Origin: Pteria penguin
Taxonomy: Eukaryota; Mollusca; Bivalvia; Pterioida; Pteriidae
Length of the DNA: 64,000 nucleotides
Reading direction: 5' to 3'
Assembly: GCA_035048485.1 (NCBI GenBank)
Contig: CM068581.1
Span: 5,422,430-5,486,429 of the forward strand
The notes below the pieces were generated by a model that had not been told where the DNA came from, made no database searches, and saw only the letters and a list, made by a program, of their open reading frames with translations. Below are positions 30,710-45,700 of this stretch, piece after piece. The number at the start of each line of letters is the position of its first letter. The stretch's first letter is position 1. The position numbers were made by a program, and so were the translations under genes.

Positions 30710-33700
30710 GTTAGTCTCCCCACTGACATCAAGTCAATCCCACTTTTTCATTCATAAATTTCCAATTACAATCTCAAAAAAAAAAAAAAAAAGAAAAGAA
30801 AAAAAAAAAAAGAAAATTTTTCTAGTTTGTATTTGATGATATATTTATCGTTGTGTGAGACTTTGGAAAATTGTAAGTTGTGTTTTAAATACATCAATAC
30901 AGACATTGATATTACAAAAAGGGGATAGCCATGTCATGTAGGACATGTACCACAACTACTAGTTGAACTAGAGCCCAGTAGATGTTGTATTGAATTGCTG
31001 AAAATACTCGAAAGAGAAAAAAATGTGTAATTCTTGACGGATGTCACTTTCAATGATGAAAACGCCCAAAAAGGTGTAGATTTGGTATATAATACATTAT
31101 TAACTGATATTTTGAACAATTGAACGAGTTTCAATGAATTGTACATAGAATAATTGGCAAGAAAATATTTGCTAGAATGAAGCTTAAAGGAAGTTGAATT
31201 CTCAAAGTTAGACATTCAGGTATTTGATAATGAACATTCAGAACATTTGTGGTAAAATTAAGCTTTAGTCTTTATCATATAGAGCAATGCGTTTTCTGGG
31301 AGTAAGTTTTGTAAAAAGGAATAATTAACATATTTTATCGTTCAAACTAGTAAATTTTGAATACATGTTTTACACATTTCTAATCATATTGCATAAGAAA
31401 CACCCTTTAGAATTGATACAGAAGAACTAAAAGTTGTACATATATTAACTCTAACGATAAACCCTGAGTTTCACCCAGATGTCATGGCTAGACTTCTCAT
31501 GTACATGTATCAATAGAGATAAATAGTGACAGTGAAGTCACGACAACTTCAAGACTGATGATTAAAAGGTCTAGAATCATGCTTGTATTCTTTCTGTGAC
31601 TTGATTCTGAAAATTTGGAATATGAAAGAATCATTTAAAAAATACCTATTATTTTCAATTTAATTTTTGATTGTTTTGTATCAGTGGAAATCATGGAAAT
31701 GTATGTTCATAGAGATTCCTTGATTTATCATTTATTTTTGTTATAAGATTATTGTACAGTGTGTGTATATTAAGATAGAAAAACATTTAAGTCTTTATTC
31801 AGTATGCTAAAAACTTTTCAGCACTAGCGTAGTTGAGCTAGTGCTATAGTAAACTCACTAGCCTAATCTGATTTTACTAGTTACTCTATTTTATGACAAA
31901 ACAGGAAAGAACTCATTTCATGTGTTAACTCTTTATTTAAAAAGAAATTCTTTTCTAGTCTTTCCCCTGACATTTCATGACAATAGATAAAGAAGTTATA
32001 CCAAGAAATTAACCACCATGTTATGGCATGTCTATATAACCAAATGTTAACAGAATAAGAATAGGAGAGAAAGTTCATGAAAAATACTTTAAAACAACGA
32101 AACAAACATAACAGGAAATAACATCTTAATTTGAATTGAGAGTTAATTATTTAGAACATTCATGGCAGTGTATCAGTGTATGAAACTAACTTTCAAATCT
32201 TAAAGACCTTTGGTCCATAGTCATTCCATTTCCTATAGACGACAACGATTTTGTTTAGACCGAAATAAAAAGATTCTACAATCTGCATGCAAACTTCATT
32301 TTAATGCAGAATTACACGCATATTGTTAAATTTGATTATCCCGTGAATTCTATCGAAGTGGGATTTAGATTCTTCATATATCTTCAAGGAAACAATCTTA
32401 AAACTGAGTTCCCAATATCCAAAGCAGATTTTGCTAACAGAAGAATGCTTAATTCTTTCATCTTTTTATCTGCTGTATACCGTGGTATGCACCCTTGACA
32501 TTCATTAACGGTTGAAATGTGACATTTGGCTGGGTTACATAGGATGCTGGTGAAAATGAATCTAAAACCAGTTGATCAATTTAAACCGTAATTCCTTCTT
32601 CTGGTTGCCATAGAAGATTCTGATTCAATTTTATCATTGGATGTTGGAAATGTTCTTTTTCTAAGAGGGATGTATGGACAGAATCACATCAATGTTTCTC
32701 TGGTGTTTTAATTAACTGAAATATTATAGGACAAAAGGTTTATGACTCGGTCAGATTTCTTATAGACCAGTTGGTCTACTGCTCTTTCATTCATTACAGA
32801 CAGACGGGATTTTTTTTTTATAGATATTGACTATCAGTCCACCATTAAATTTGCACACTGGTGTACATGTATTACATATTATTGATTTTGAGATTGATAT
32901 TTAAAATTGCATTGAAATCTTCTGTAGACTTATCAGACTAATGTTGACTAGGATGATTTCACATTTAAATTCTTTCTCTTTATTGATTTGTATACATGTA
33001 TTCAAACATTATTGTAAAATTGTGAGAATACCTTTTACATGCTTACTTCATGTACTTATCTTCGAAGAACAGATCATTCACTTATAAATTTGATGAGACA
33101 TTTTTGGATCTGAATTAATTTAGAATTGCACAGTTTAAAATGTCTGTGTGATTCATAAGCAGTCTAAAACATAACCAGGAAAACTGATTTTTCAGATTAC
33201 TTTATTGAAAATCTGGCATGAGTAAAATTTTTGGATTCCTATTTGTATAGATAGGCTGGTTTGGAGAATTATACCATTCTTTCCTGATCACGAACAACTA
33301 AGGTTCTATTACATTTCAAAGCTATCCCAAACACAGGACCTTTTATTTAAATATAGTCCCATCCAGTAGATCACATGTCCATTTTACTAAACAACATACT
33401 AAAATTCTTAGGAATTTGTCCCTTGAAATCTATGATTAAAAATTGCATGCATACAATACAATAGTGAATTCTTGAAACTCCGTAATAATGAAGAGTTTTG
33501 CCTTAAGTCTCTCTCTCATGGACATTTTCTTGCATATGGTAACTAGTATGTAAGCTGAAGTGACTCATGAATTGCTAATCTCTTTTTTACATATCATAGA
33601 AAGGTAGTAAACTCAGGTAGTCTGGTACCGGTACTTGAAAGCTAGATAGATTGCTTGTTCCTTAACTTTAACCAAGGAGTCTAGATTTTGTTTGTTGGGG

Positions 33701-36700
33701 CCATCAAAATCATTTTGCCAGATTACAAATTTTTAACAATAAACAACAATGAAAGTATTAAAATTGACATGACATGGTATTTTGTTGTCTGAGAGCCCGT
33801 GCTGTTTAAGAACCATTCATTACTTTATTTTCAGCGAGCCAAAATCTGATAATGTAGAGAACTACTGCTGGTCCCATTTTTTATGATGCACATGTATTGA
33901 TTGTTTTCTACATAATTGCATGTATTCTGTGTGGGCGAGTACAGTTCAGTATGTGGGTGATAAACGTGGGTTGATATATCATGCACCAGGTTTTATGAAT
34001 TTCCTTTTCACCCACGTACTGGGAAGGTAAAAGCTGAATCCACTAAAAACAAGCGTTCTACATGCACAATGTACAATTTTATTGCTTTCATTAATCTTCA
34101 GTGAAAGACTGTCTATGTTATGTACATGTATTATCATTTCTGTCTGTCAAGAAGGAAGTGATACATTTATGCATAAATACATGTATTATATGTCTTGTAT
34201 AGTTTTAAAGAAAAATGTTCTAGAGAAATTCATTGCTTGATGTAAATTGCAGTACTTATTCATTTAGGAAGAACACACAAATTGAAAAATCTGTAAAACA
34301 CATGTATACACAAAACTTAGAATTTTGTGTGAAATTATTGAACGATGTCTAAGAAGCACAGAGACTGTAAGGAACACTTTGTTGTCTGTCCGGTGTTCAT
34401 CTACCTCTTTGTCACACATTTGCTTTAACTGTCACCTCAGGCATCTCAAGACCTGTAACGTAGAATATTATGATACATTTATGTATAGTGTATGGAAAGA
34501 GAATAAAAGAATATCAGTTAAACATTTTAAAACATCAATTGCTTTTTGTATATTGAGTTCTTAATTCTGAAAATGAAACTCAGCATTTGTTTTTTGTATT
34601 TTATATTTAGTCATTAAATGTATATCACATATAACTTGTTATTTCAGCTGGTACCATGGTCGACTTGGACGTCAATTAGCAGAGGATAGACTGCGCACGG
34701 CAGGAGAAACTGGCTGTTATTTAGTCAGAGAGAGTGAGAGAAACAAAGGATCTTATGTCTTGTCTTATTTAGGTATCAACGGACTCACTCATTTCAAGTA
34801 AGTCAGAAATATTTATAAGCATTTTGAATATTTCAAATTATGACTTGAATTTATGTTATTATGGTTTTCTTGTAGATATTGTTTCATTTACAGAAGAGGG
34901 AATGAAAATCATTTTGTTTTTCAGAATATCAGCCATTTGTGGTGACTATTACATTGGTGGAAGGCGTTTTGAGAGTTTGTCGTTACTTGTAGGATATTAT
35001 ACTACATGCTCCTATTTGCTGAAAGGGGAGCAACTGCAGTTGCCAGTGTCACCACCAGAGGTTTGTTCTTATATGACTTACGTTCTAGTCCTTATTCAGC
35101 AGAAAAAAATATATTAGTTCAGAGGTTCAAATAATGCAAACCATTACCGGTATGGTGATCCACCATTTATCTTAAAAATCCTCTTTTTCTTTCAAGTTAT
35201 TAAAATTACTTCATAGATTTAAAGTTACCTAGCATTTATTTTACATTATTTTATAGGAAAAAAGTAACAATGTTCTTCAGAGATTTATTTGCACTTAAAT
35301 TAAGATTAGGATGGGTTGGTTAAAATGTAGCAGGTAAATTATACCCCCATAGGAATCACACTTTGTGTAAATGGTTTTCAGACAATAAGTTAATTCCCTT
35401 GCACCTCTGGATATAAAACACAGTCTTGTTGTCGGTTGAGGATTCCTATGTGTTGCATCAGGCAGATGCCATCACCATCTACATAGAATAATCATGGAGT
35501 GAAGTAAAACAGTAATCAATCAATCAAGGATGTGCCCTATTGATTTGGAGATCAAAGGTCAAAGTCACAGATCATGGATAACTGAAAATGGTTTCTAGAC
35601 CATACACTGATAAACATATGTACTCTAGGTCCTTAAATGTGAAATTTTACCTTTGTTTTTAAGGTTTGACACAATAATGTCATAACCTTCACCTAAAACC
35701 ACTATTAGCCTATAAACAAATTCTTATGCCCTGGAATGAAATTTGGGGGCATCTAGTTTTTATCTGTCTGTGTGTTTGTGCCAAAAAAATCTCTTAACCT
35801 TCATCATAACTTTTTATCCTTTTTCAGGTAGGGCTTTCATCTTTAGCATGTGCATTCCTTGTAATGAGTCCTTTACGTTGCTACCACAGTTTTTGACCTA
35901 GAGACCTTGACCATTACCTTTGACGTACATGTCTAAAAACTTTAACATTTGTTATAACTTTTGAACAATTACAGGTAGGGCTTTCATTGTTTGCATGTGC
36001 TTTCCTTGTGACAAGTCCTTTACATTGCTACCACAGTTCTTGACCTAGTAATTTTGACCATGACCTTTGAACTACATTTCCAAATTTGCCTTATTTTAAC
36101 TCTGTTGCCACCAGGGACACTCATGATTCACAAACACATCTTGTTGTTACTCAAATTTGCTGCCACACAGGATATTTGTCCCATTTGGACAATTCTAGTT
36201 AATCCTGTAATTAGTATTTTTCATCAACTTGTAAGGAATCACAAATTAATTTTATTTTTCAAATCATAAAGCCTTCAAATTAAAAAGGTCCATTTTCTGT
36301 ACATACATGTATTTGCATGTTTTTAGTCCAGTTGTGATAGATTGTCCTATCGTATGACTTGAAATGTAGTAGTTTTGTAGATGTAAAAAAATGATGGTGG
36401 TGGTCATTTTTCAATGTCATAATATACATGTTTAATTAATCTTTAAAGTTTGCCAGTTAAGTGCTCTCACACAAAGATTCTCACAGGTTACCAGTCAATG
36501 TGGTAGTACTTTAGACACAATGGCAGATGTTAGTGAAGATTTATATAAAAGTACCGGTATATCTGAAATTAACCTAATCTTAGACATTGATGTTACACCT
36601 AACCATTGTGACTTGGAGGGTGGGAAGAAGGATGGCTGTCATACTCATGTTTGCCCAGTTTAGGCTTAATCTCTTTGCTCTAAGGGAAGAATAAATTTAG

Positions 36701-39700
36701 TCATAGTGGAAAGTAAATAACTTTTGTTTTCTAAAACACAAATATGAAATATTCTTTAATCTCTTTGCTCTAATGAAATAATAAAATACATTTGTTCTTT
36801 ACAAATATAAATATCCAATTTTAAAAACATTTTTATTTTCATCACTATAAAGAATAAGTTATTATTGTAATGTCTAAATGTGAAACCTTGCACAAATGTT
36901 GACCAAGGTAAGGTTGATGAACCTTACTGATTTTCAAGCGTGAGACGTTATTAGTCAGTAACTTCTTTCTAGATATCTTTATGAGGTAGGGAAAAACAAT
37001 TTCCTGAGTGATCTGCTTCTTACATTTATCGTTTTTGAAAATAAAAATCCATTTCCAACAAGCTTTATTGTCCTCTGACAACTGTTGTTGATAAATTATT
37101 ATTAATAAAGAGCTCCAACCAACAGATAAAAGATATGTAAGTGATTTTTTTGGTTTGGTTTGATTCATAAGATTTTGCAGAAATAACAATCACAATATAT
37201 ATGAATGAAAGCCATGTTGAAGGATAGATGTTATATACAAAGTCAAACTTTGATATCTTGAAGACAAATGGACCCAAGAAAATACTTTAAATTAAACATT
37301 AATAATTTGATTTTACAGCGACATTTTGAGACAACTGATGAATGTGTGATATGTATGATAGACGTGTGTCTTTATTATTAATAAATATTATATAAGATTA
37401 ATAAATATTATATAAGATTAATAAATATTATATAAGATTAATAAATATTATATAAGATTAATAAATATTATATAAGATTAATAAATAAGGTACAGTTGAC
37501 CTGAGCTTGAAAGCACCATGAAGAACAGTTTGACTTCAGAGTTGTAGTAAAACGTTTAGAAATTGATGTTTTGTTTCTCATTTAACTTCAGTATTGGACT
37601 TAAAAGTGTCATTTTTATATTTGGAATGTCCAGAAAATGTTTAATTATTTATTTCAATTTTCTTTTTTATTATCTATCATAATTTGAATGATTATCACAA
37701 ATTACAAAGTATACAAAACCACAGTAGCTTCATGTACAGTTAGGAAAGTCTCACTGTATATGTATGTGCTGTGCTGACATGGTCATTTAATAACACTATG
37801 CTCCCAGTCAACAAATTAGAGGAAAACATCAAGAAAATGTTAATAAGGTGTCAACTTCAAGGTAAACCAGATAAATAAGAGCTTTTGAATTCAAAAATGT
37901 ATTTGAAAAAAGCAAAATGTTCAACATGTCACTGTTTGACACATCTGAGTTGAATTTAATCATATTGTTAAGGAAAGAAATGTTTGGATTGTCATTTGAT
38001 TCATGTATTTGAGATATATTATATTAAACTTGGAGATATCAAAGTCTGACTACAATAATTATCAAAATATTAGAATGAGTTTTTTTTCTTTTAGCCTGTA
38101 GATGACAGACGTAAAGTATTGGCTGTTTATCCTTTCTCCAAGATGCCTGAGACAGATGAACTAAGGTAAGAGATCATTCTGGTCTTTTGTGTTAACATAA
38201 TGTACAGGAAAACCTGTCCTAATGGACACTCAGGATTAGCGGACACTTGTTTTTAACGGACGGATTTTAATAGAACCGATTTTTTTCTTCATAAAGTCTT
38301 GAAAATATTTCTCTATATAACAGACACTGTCTACTATGGACATCAGACACTTCTTCCATATCAAATGCTAATAAATCACTTTAAAAAAACCTGTACACAC
38401 AGTGACAACGTCAAATCGATAAGCTGATAATTAGCCAATTAAGTTTTACCTGTACATGTATACAGGTAGATAATGATTTTTTACCGATATGCATCGATCG
38501 ATATATATTCATTGTAGTATCAAAGGATGTTTATACCCCGAGGCTGTTGAGATTAGAAATTGAATTGATTCTGAATAAAATAAGACAGTTTAAAATATGG
38601 TGTCCAAATGAAAGGCGTTATCATTGAAGTAAAGGTAAATTTGATAAATTCTACAGCAAATGGAAAGGGATGTCGCGAATTGGCAAAAGGATTTGAAACT
38701 GGAATAACTCAAGGTAGTGACATTTTAAAGCGGAAAGCAGAAATTTTGGAGGACTTGAGTACAATTCTGTAACTTGGGTGCATTATTGATTATTCTATTA
38801 ACCTGGTTTAAACAGACACCTGTCTATAACCACAAATACCTTCAGTCCCTTGAGTGTCTGTTATATACAGGTTTTCCTGTATTTAAAACATGCTTTTAGC
38901 AGACACACATACAATTTTCATTTCGTATGTTCAACATATTTTGAACAGACATCATTTTACAGTTAGCTTTACAAAAATTACTATGCAAATTGCAAAGTAA
39001 GCATACATGGGTACATGCATAAGCAAACAGTAGAACATGTGTTTCTTCACTTTTAAATCCATCATTTACATACATGTAAAGGATGGTATATATTTTAAAG
39101 TCATTGTTTCAATGCATTGAAAAGGTGTTAAACCAAAGTTATTATGCTTTTTGGGTCTTTTAATCATTTCAGAAATAAATTATTTCAAACATATGTCTCC
39201 GTGTATTTAGTGACATTTGAATAGATAATATAGGAATTTGATAGCCCTGAGATGTCATTTCTGTGGGATAGAGGTCTGTCTCATCGTAATAATATGTAAT
39301 GCACATATTTGCTTTGTTATCTTTTCAGCTTTGAGAAAGGAGACATATTTATTGTTTTGAATGAAATGGGTGATGGATGGTTATGGGCTAAGTCGCAGCG
39401 GACTAATGATGAAGGTCAAATACACGAAGCTCTAGTGGAAGATCTGGTTGGTAACACTTGTCCTCATTCCTAAGTTTTGTTAGCTGGACTTTGGACATGT
39501 ATCAAGCTTAATCAAGCTTATGAAGTATATTTATCTTTTCTGATTTATTCCTTCTAATTCTAAAGTAGAAAAGAAATTTAATTAAACCTACTAATAAACC
39601 TACTAATAAACCTACTAATAAACCTACTAAAATAATCCCCAAAATTCTGTAGTAGAGTACTAATTTGTCGGGCAAACTTTACAAAAAGAAATGCAAAATT

Positions 39701-42700
39701 TGACACATTTATTTTTGCTCATTTTGAAAATAGGAAATCACCTTTAACAATGTATGTAGTAATGATAAGCATTCTTTGTTTAACATTTATGCTCCTCTAG
39801 TGATCCTGTTGATTCTTTTTGGGATTGCCTATAGGTTATAAGAATATCAGATCCACTCACTAAGTTTTCATTAATTTTTTTTAATTTTGATTTGCTATCC
39901 ACATAACACTTTCTATTTTAAACTAAAGCATTTACACTGATTGGAAATCCTGTTTATATTTTACAGAATGGAAATGTCGATCCAGTGCAGAGTCTACCAT
40001 ATTTTCATGCTGACATTACCAAAGAGATTGCTGTAGAAAAACTCAGAGATGGTAAGGGCAGAACAAATAAATTATATAAAAATGTAATATCCTGAGTTGC
40101 AAAATTTTTTATTTATTTATTTATTTTTTTGTATTCCAAGGCATTTTAAGCTGATTACCTCAGCTTGAAGTTGTTACAGACTTACTGATTTTCCATGATA
40201 AATCAGTATTGCACATTCTGGTGTCCTGAGGAATTGGTGTTTGAACTTTACTGACTATAGATGAATAGGGGAAATTGTTTTATTCTCTAGAATACATTTA
40301 CATCTCTATGATCATGATTTTTATGCCCCTAGATCGATATATTGGGGGCATACTGTTATTGTCCTGCCTGTCTGTCTGTTTGTCTGTCTATTATCAACTT
40401 TAACTTTTTTTTAAGTTTTGAACCTTGAAAGATAGAGACTTCATATTTGGCAAGTGTATTTCTTAAGACAAGACTTTCCTTTGGTTACCAAAATTTTTAC
40501 CTTGTGACCTTGACCTTGAGTTTGACCTAGTTTAAGGATAACAGTTTACACTGACAAAGTTGCTGCCGGGGCCATTCATATGTCACAAATACAGCTTGTT
40601 TAACCTAATAATAATCTCAAAAGGGTACATTTTCATGTCATTGGGAGTTGGTGTATGAAGTTTCATGAGAAAAAATGAAAGTGAAATTCAGTTATACATG
40701 TACCGGTACATGTAGTCTGAAAACCATTTTCTCTACTCAGTGCCCTGTGGCCTTTACTTTCGACCCCAATATCAAAAGTGCACATCTTTTGAAGAATATG
40801 TGCTAGACATTTAACGATATTTACTTACCAACGCCCTGTGACCCTACCTTTGATTTATATATCCGAAATTATAAAAGGTTTTTCGCTACTGTGAGAGTCA
40901 GTGAGGGAATTTTCCTGACTAAAAAATGAAATTGCAACTCAGTTATAATCCAAACAGCATTTTCATTTTTTAAAGCCTTGTGACTTTGAGCTTTGACTTT
41001 TTGATCATGAACTAAATGGGGAGCATTCTCAGCTAACAGAGAGTCTGTATATGAACTTTCATTACCAAGCCTCGACTGCTTTAAGACCTAAAGCCCAGAG
41101 ACAAATTGTTGATGCCTACTCACTTCCTGCCACCAGTCACCCACCTCATATCACATTAAGAAGCAAGTTTTGTAACTCACTTGATAGTTCAAGGTATTTA
41201 ATAAATATAATAAATGCAAGCTGTCACAAAACACATATAAAAAACTGAAAACATGCTGAAGATGAATTTTATAAGTACTAATTATACTGGAATAAAAATG
41301 TATACATTACATACAGTTACCATATAATTCTAACTTATGAAATCCTAGGGTGCTGCCAAGCTTTTATATCTTGAACACTGATATCTAAAAAACCCTACCT
41401 ATCTCAATGTCAAATGTTGTCTGGATTTTATTTCCTTAATAACATGATTAAATTCAATTTGTATATGTGTGTACACTGAAATTTAATGAAGAAGATTAAT
41501 AATTATAAAAGTTGTTAAATTAGAAAAGTTTTAAAGTAAAAACGTTTCTAAGCTGTCTACATACTTTAATAAGAAATTAATGAAATGAAACAAACGGACA
41601 GAATTTTTCAGAAAGTCAGAAATTGGGATATGCAAAGTCTACAACATTATTTGTCCTGTTTGTTTTTTATCCCCCTAGATCGATAGATCGAGGGCATATT
41701 TTTTTTGTTTGTTTGTTTGTTTGTCTGTTTGTTGTCAACTTTAACCTTGGCTATAACTTTTGAACCGTGAGGATAGATGTGTACTCAACTAATGAAGCCC
41801 TTTCAAATGACACCAAAGTTGATGATCTTTTGACCTTGACAATTATCTTCACACTAAAAATAACTTTTTGGACTTTGGTGCTGCTGGGGTGCCACCGGGG
41901 CATCATTTGATTGAGAATCAGTCACTTGACAACTCCCTTAGTGGGAATATACATACAATATTTTATTCAGATTCGGTCACTTGACAACTCCCTCAGTAAG
42001 AGTATACATACAATATTTGGTTCAGATTCGGTCACTTGACAACTCCCTTAGTAGGAGTATACATACAATATTTGGTTCAGATTCGGTCACTTGACAACTC
42101 CCTTAGTGGGAGTATACATACAATATTTGGTTCAGATTTGGTCACTTGACAACTCCCTTAGTGGGAATATACATACAATATTTGATTCAGATTTTGTCAC
42201 TTGACAACTCCCTTAGTGGGAGTATACATACAATATTTGACTCAGATTCGGTCACTTGACAACTCCCTCAGTTAGAGTATACATACAATATTTGCTTCTA
42301 AATACTGGACAGAGTGAAGGTATAATACTGTTACTGGGATTATGCAGTGGACATACACATTTACATTAAATAACATCTTGTCATAGATGAATTTTTTTAT
42401 TCTGCTAAAGGAATGTGCCTATGTCAGTTTTATTCTTCAAATTCTCATTCACACATTTTTTCATTTCAGTTGGACAGGGTAGTTATTTAGTAAGACCAAG
42501 TGACAAATCTCCAGGAGATTATTCCTTATATGTTCTCTGTGATAAAACTGTTCAACGATTCCGTATTGAAAAGTATGAAAAGCAGTTATACCTTATGGGT
42601 GGTCGCTATTTTGAGAGGTAAAAATGTGTAAGAGATAATATATATGTACATGAGGAGACATTGAGTTCAAAGAGTGCATGGCTTTGTATGGCATTAGACT

Positions 42701-45700
42701 ACTAAACAAAAATTTGAAAATTGTAAACTGAATGAAAACTTGTCAGATAAAATTTGAAAAAGAAGATAAAACGTGATAGTACATGTATATACTGCATAAT
42801 AAATGTTAAGCTGTCCTTATTTATTTTGTTACTCCTTACTGCATCTTCGTTATGTCATATGACTATGATTCTACTAAAAATGCAGCAAAATTAGCCATAT
42901 TTAACTTAGCACTTTGACCATAGGGACATTTGGGAGTTTCCAGGTGTTTTACAGTTAAGTGTTTCCATATAATTTCAGTGTTGATGGTATTATTGAAAGG
43001 TACAAGAAAGAGGAAATAGTCTCAGGATATACACTGAATAAACCAGTGCTAAGGGTAGGTAGTGTAATCTGTATAGCAGGTGTCATACTATATCATAATA
43101 AACCAGTGCTAAGGGTAAGTAGTGTAATCTGTATAGCAGGTGTCATATCATATCATAATAAACCAGTGCTAAGGGTAAGTAGTGTAATCTGTATAGCAGG
43201 TGTCATATCATATCATAATAAACCAGTGCTAAGGGTAGGTAGGGTAATCTGTATAGCAGGTGTCATATCATATCATAATAAACCAGTGCTAAGGGTAAGT
43301 AGTGTAATCTGTATAGTAGGTGTCATATCATATCATAATAAACCAGTGCTAAGGGTAGGTAGTGTAATCTGTATAGCAGGTGTCATACCATATCATAATA
43401 AACCAGTGCTAAGGGTAAGTAGTGTAATCTGTATAGTAGGTGTCATATCATATCATAATAAACCAGTGCTAAGGGTAGGTAGTGTAATCTGTATAGCAGG
43501 TGTCATACCATATCATAATAAACCAGTGCTAAGGGTAGGTAGTGTAATCTGTATAGCAGGTGTCATATCATATCATAATAAACCAGTGCTAAGGGTAAGT
43601 AGTGTAATCTGTATAGCAGGTGTCATACCATATCATAATAAACCAGTGCTAGGGGTAAGTAGTGTAATCTGTATAGCAGGTGTCATACCATATCATAATA
43701 AACCAGTGCTAAGGGTAAGTAGTGTAATCTGTATAGCAGGTGTCATACCATATCATAATAAACCAGTGCTAAGGGTAGGTAGTGTAATCTGTATAGCAGG
43801 TGTCATATCATAATAAACCAGTGCTAAGGGTAGGTAGGGTAATCTGTATAGCAGGTGTCATATCATATCATAATAAACCAGTGCTAAGGGTAAGTAGTGT
43901 AATCTGTATAGCAGGTGTCATATCATATCATAATAAACCAGTGCTAAGGTTAGGTAGTGTAATCTGTATAGCAGGTGTCATACCATATCATAATAAACCA
44001 GTGCTAAGGGTAAGTAGTGTAATCTGTATAGCAGGTGTCATACCATATCATAATAAACCAGTGCTAAGGGTAAGTAGTGTAATCTGTATAGCAGGTGTCA
44101 TATCATATCATAATAAACCAGTGCTAAGGGTAAGTAGTGTAATCTGTATAGCAGGTGTCATATCATATCATAATAAACCAGTGCTAAGGGTAGGTAGTGT
44201 AATCTGTATAGCAGGTGTCATATCATATCATAATAAACCAGTGCTAAGGGTAAGTAGTGTAATCTGTATAGCAGGTGTCATACCATATCATAATAAACCA
44301 GTGCTAAGGGTAAGTAGTGTAATCTGTATAGCAGGTGTCATACCATATCATAATAAACCAGTGCTAAGGGTAAGTAGTGTAATCTGTATAGCAGGTGTCA
44401 TACCATATCATAATAAACCAGTGCTAAGGGTAAGTAGTGTAATCTGTATAGCAGGTGTCATATCATATCATAATAAACCAGTGCTAAGGGTAGGTAGTGT
44501 AATCTGTATAGTAGGTGTCATATCATATCATAATAAACCAGTGCTAAGGGTAGGTAGTGTAATCTGTATAGCAGGTGTCATACCATATCATAATAAACCA
44601 GTGCTAAGGGTAAGTAGTGTAATCTGTATAGCAGGTGTCATATCATATCATAATAAACCAGTGCTAAGGGTAAGTAGTGTAATCTGTATAGTAGGTCTCA
44701 TATCATATCATAATAAACCAGTGCTAAGGGTAGGTAGTGTAATCTGTATAGCAGGTGTCATACCATATCATAATAAACCAGTGCTAAGGGTAGGTAGTGT
44801 AATCTGTATAGCAGGTGTCATATCATATCATAATAAACCAGTGCTAAGGGTAAGTAGTGTAATCTGTATAGCAGGTGTCATACCATATCATAATAAACCA
44901 GTGCTAAGGGTAGGTAGTGTAATCTGTATAGCAGGTGTCATACCATATCACAATAAACCAGTGCTAAGGGTAAGTAGTGTAATCTGTATAGCAGGTGTCA
45001 TATCATATCATAATAAACCAGTGCTAAGGGTAGGTAGGGTAACCTGTATAGCAGGTGTCATACCATATCATAATAAACCAGTGCTAAGGGTAGGTAGTGT
45101 AATCTGTATAGCAGGTGTCATATCATATCATAATAAACCAGTGCTAAGGGTAAGTAGTGTAATCTGTATAGTAGGTGTCATATCATATCATAATAAACCA
45201 GTGCTAAGGGTAAGTAGTGTAATCTGTATAGCAGGTGTCATACCATATCATAATAAACCAGTGCTAAGGGTAAGTAGTGTAATCTGTATAGCAGGTGTCA
45301 TATCATATCATAATAAACCAGTGCTAAGGGTAAGTAGTGTAATCTGTATAGCAGGTGTCATACCATATCATAATAAACCAGTGCTAAGGGTAAGTAGTGT
45401 AATCTGTATAGCAGGTGTCATACCATATCATAAGAATAATTGTTGTATAGATGAAGGCTTTCTTTCTGTATGCTTTGACCATAGAAATGTCATGGTATCT
45501 AATGAACTTATATAGAAAAATTTCTTAAGTTAATTTGTTAATAAAATTTTCTCATTTACTTTTAGTCTTATACTGTAATGTTGAATTAGATTTAATTCTT
45601 TAGTCTAATGTCTCCAGTTGAACAATGATGTTTCATGACTTTTGAATGAAGGTCATAGACTAAGGTCGTTGTGGATCTTGGGATGCATTCCTTTCATACA

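Noticed and set aside
39447..39456. Alternative exon 5 donor G|GTAACA at 39451
   Set aside because: It would leave phase 1 and break the frame into exon 6, which starts in phase 0.
43037..45433. Regular repeats resembling a CRISPR array
   Set aside because: Units are contiguous with no unique spacers, the host is eukaryotic, and the repeat derives from the neighbouring exon.
42959..45515. Two long open frames (284 and 571 codons) of a 20-residue repeat, YHNKPVLRVSSVICIAGVIS
   Set aside because: They arise from a stop-free frame of a 60-bp minisatellite. The only real coding part is exon 8 (42979-43054); nothing else shows a start, domain or splice link.
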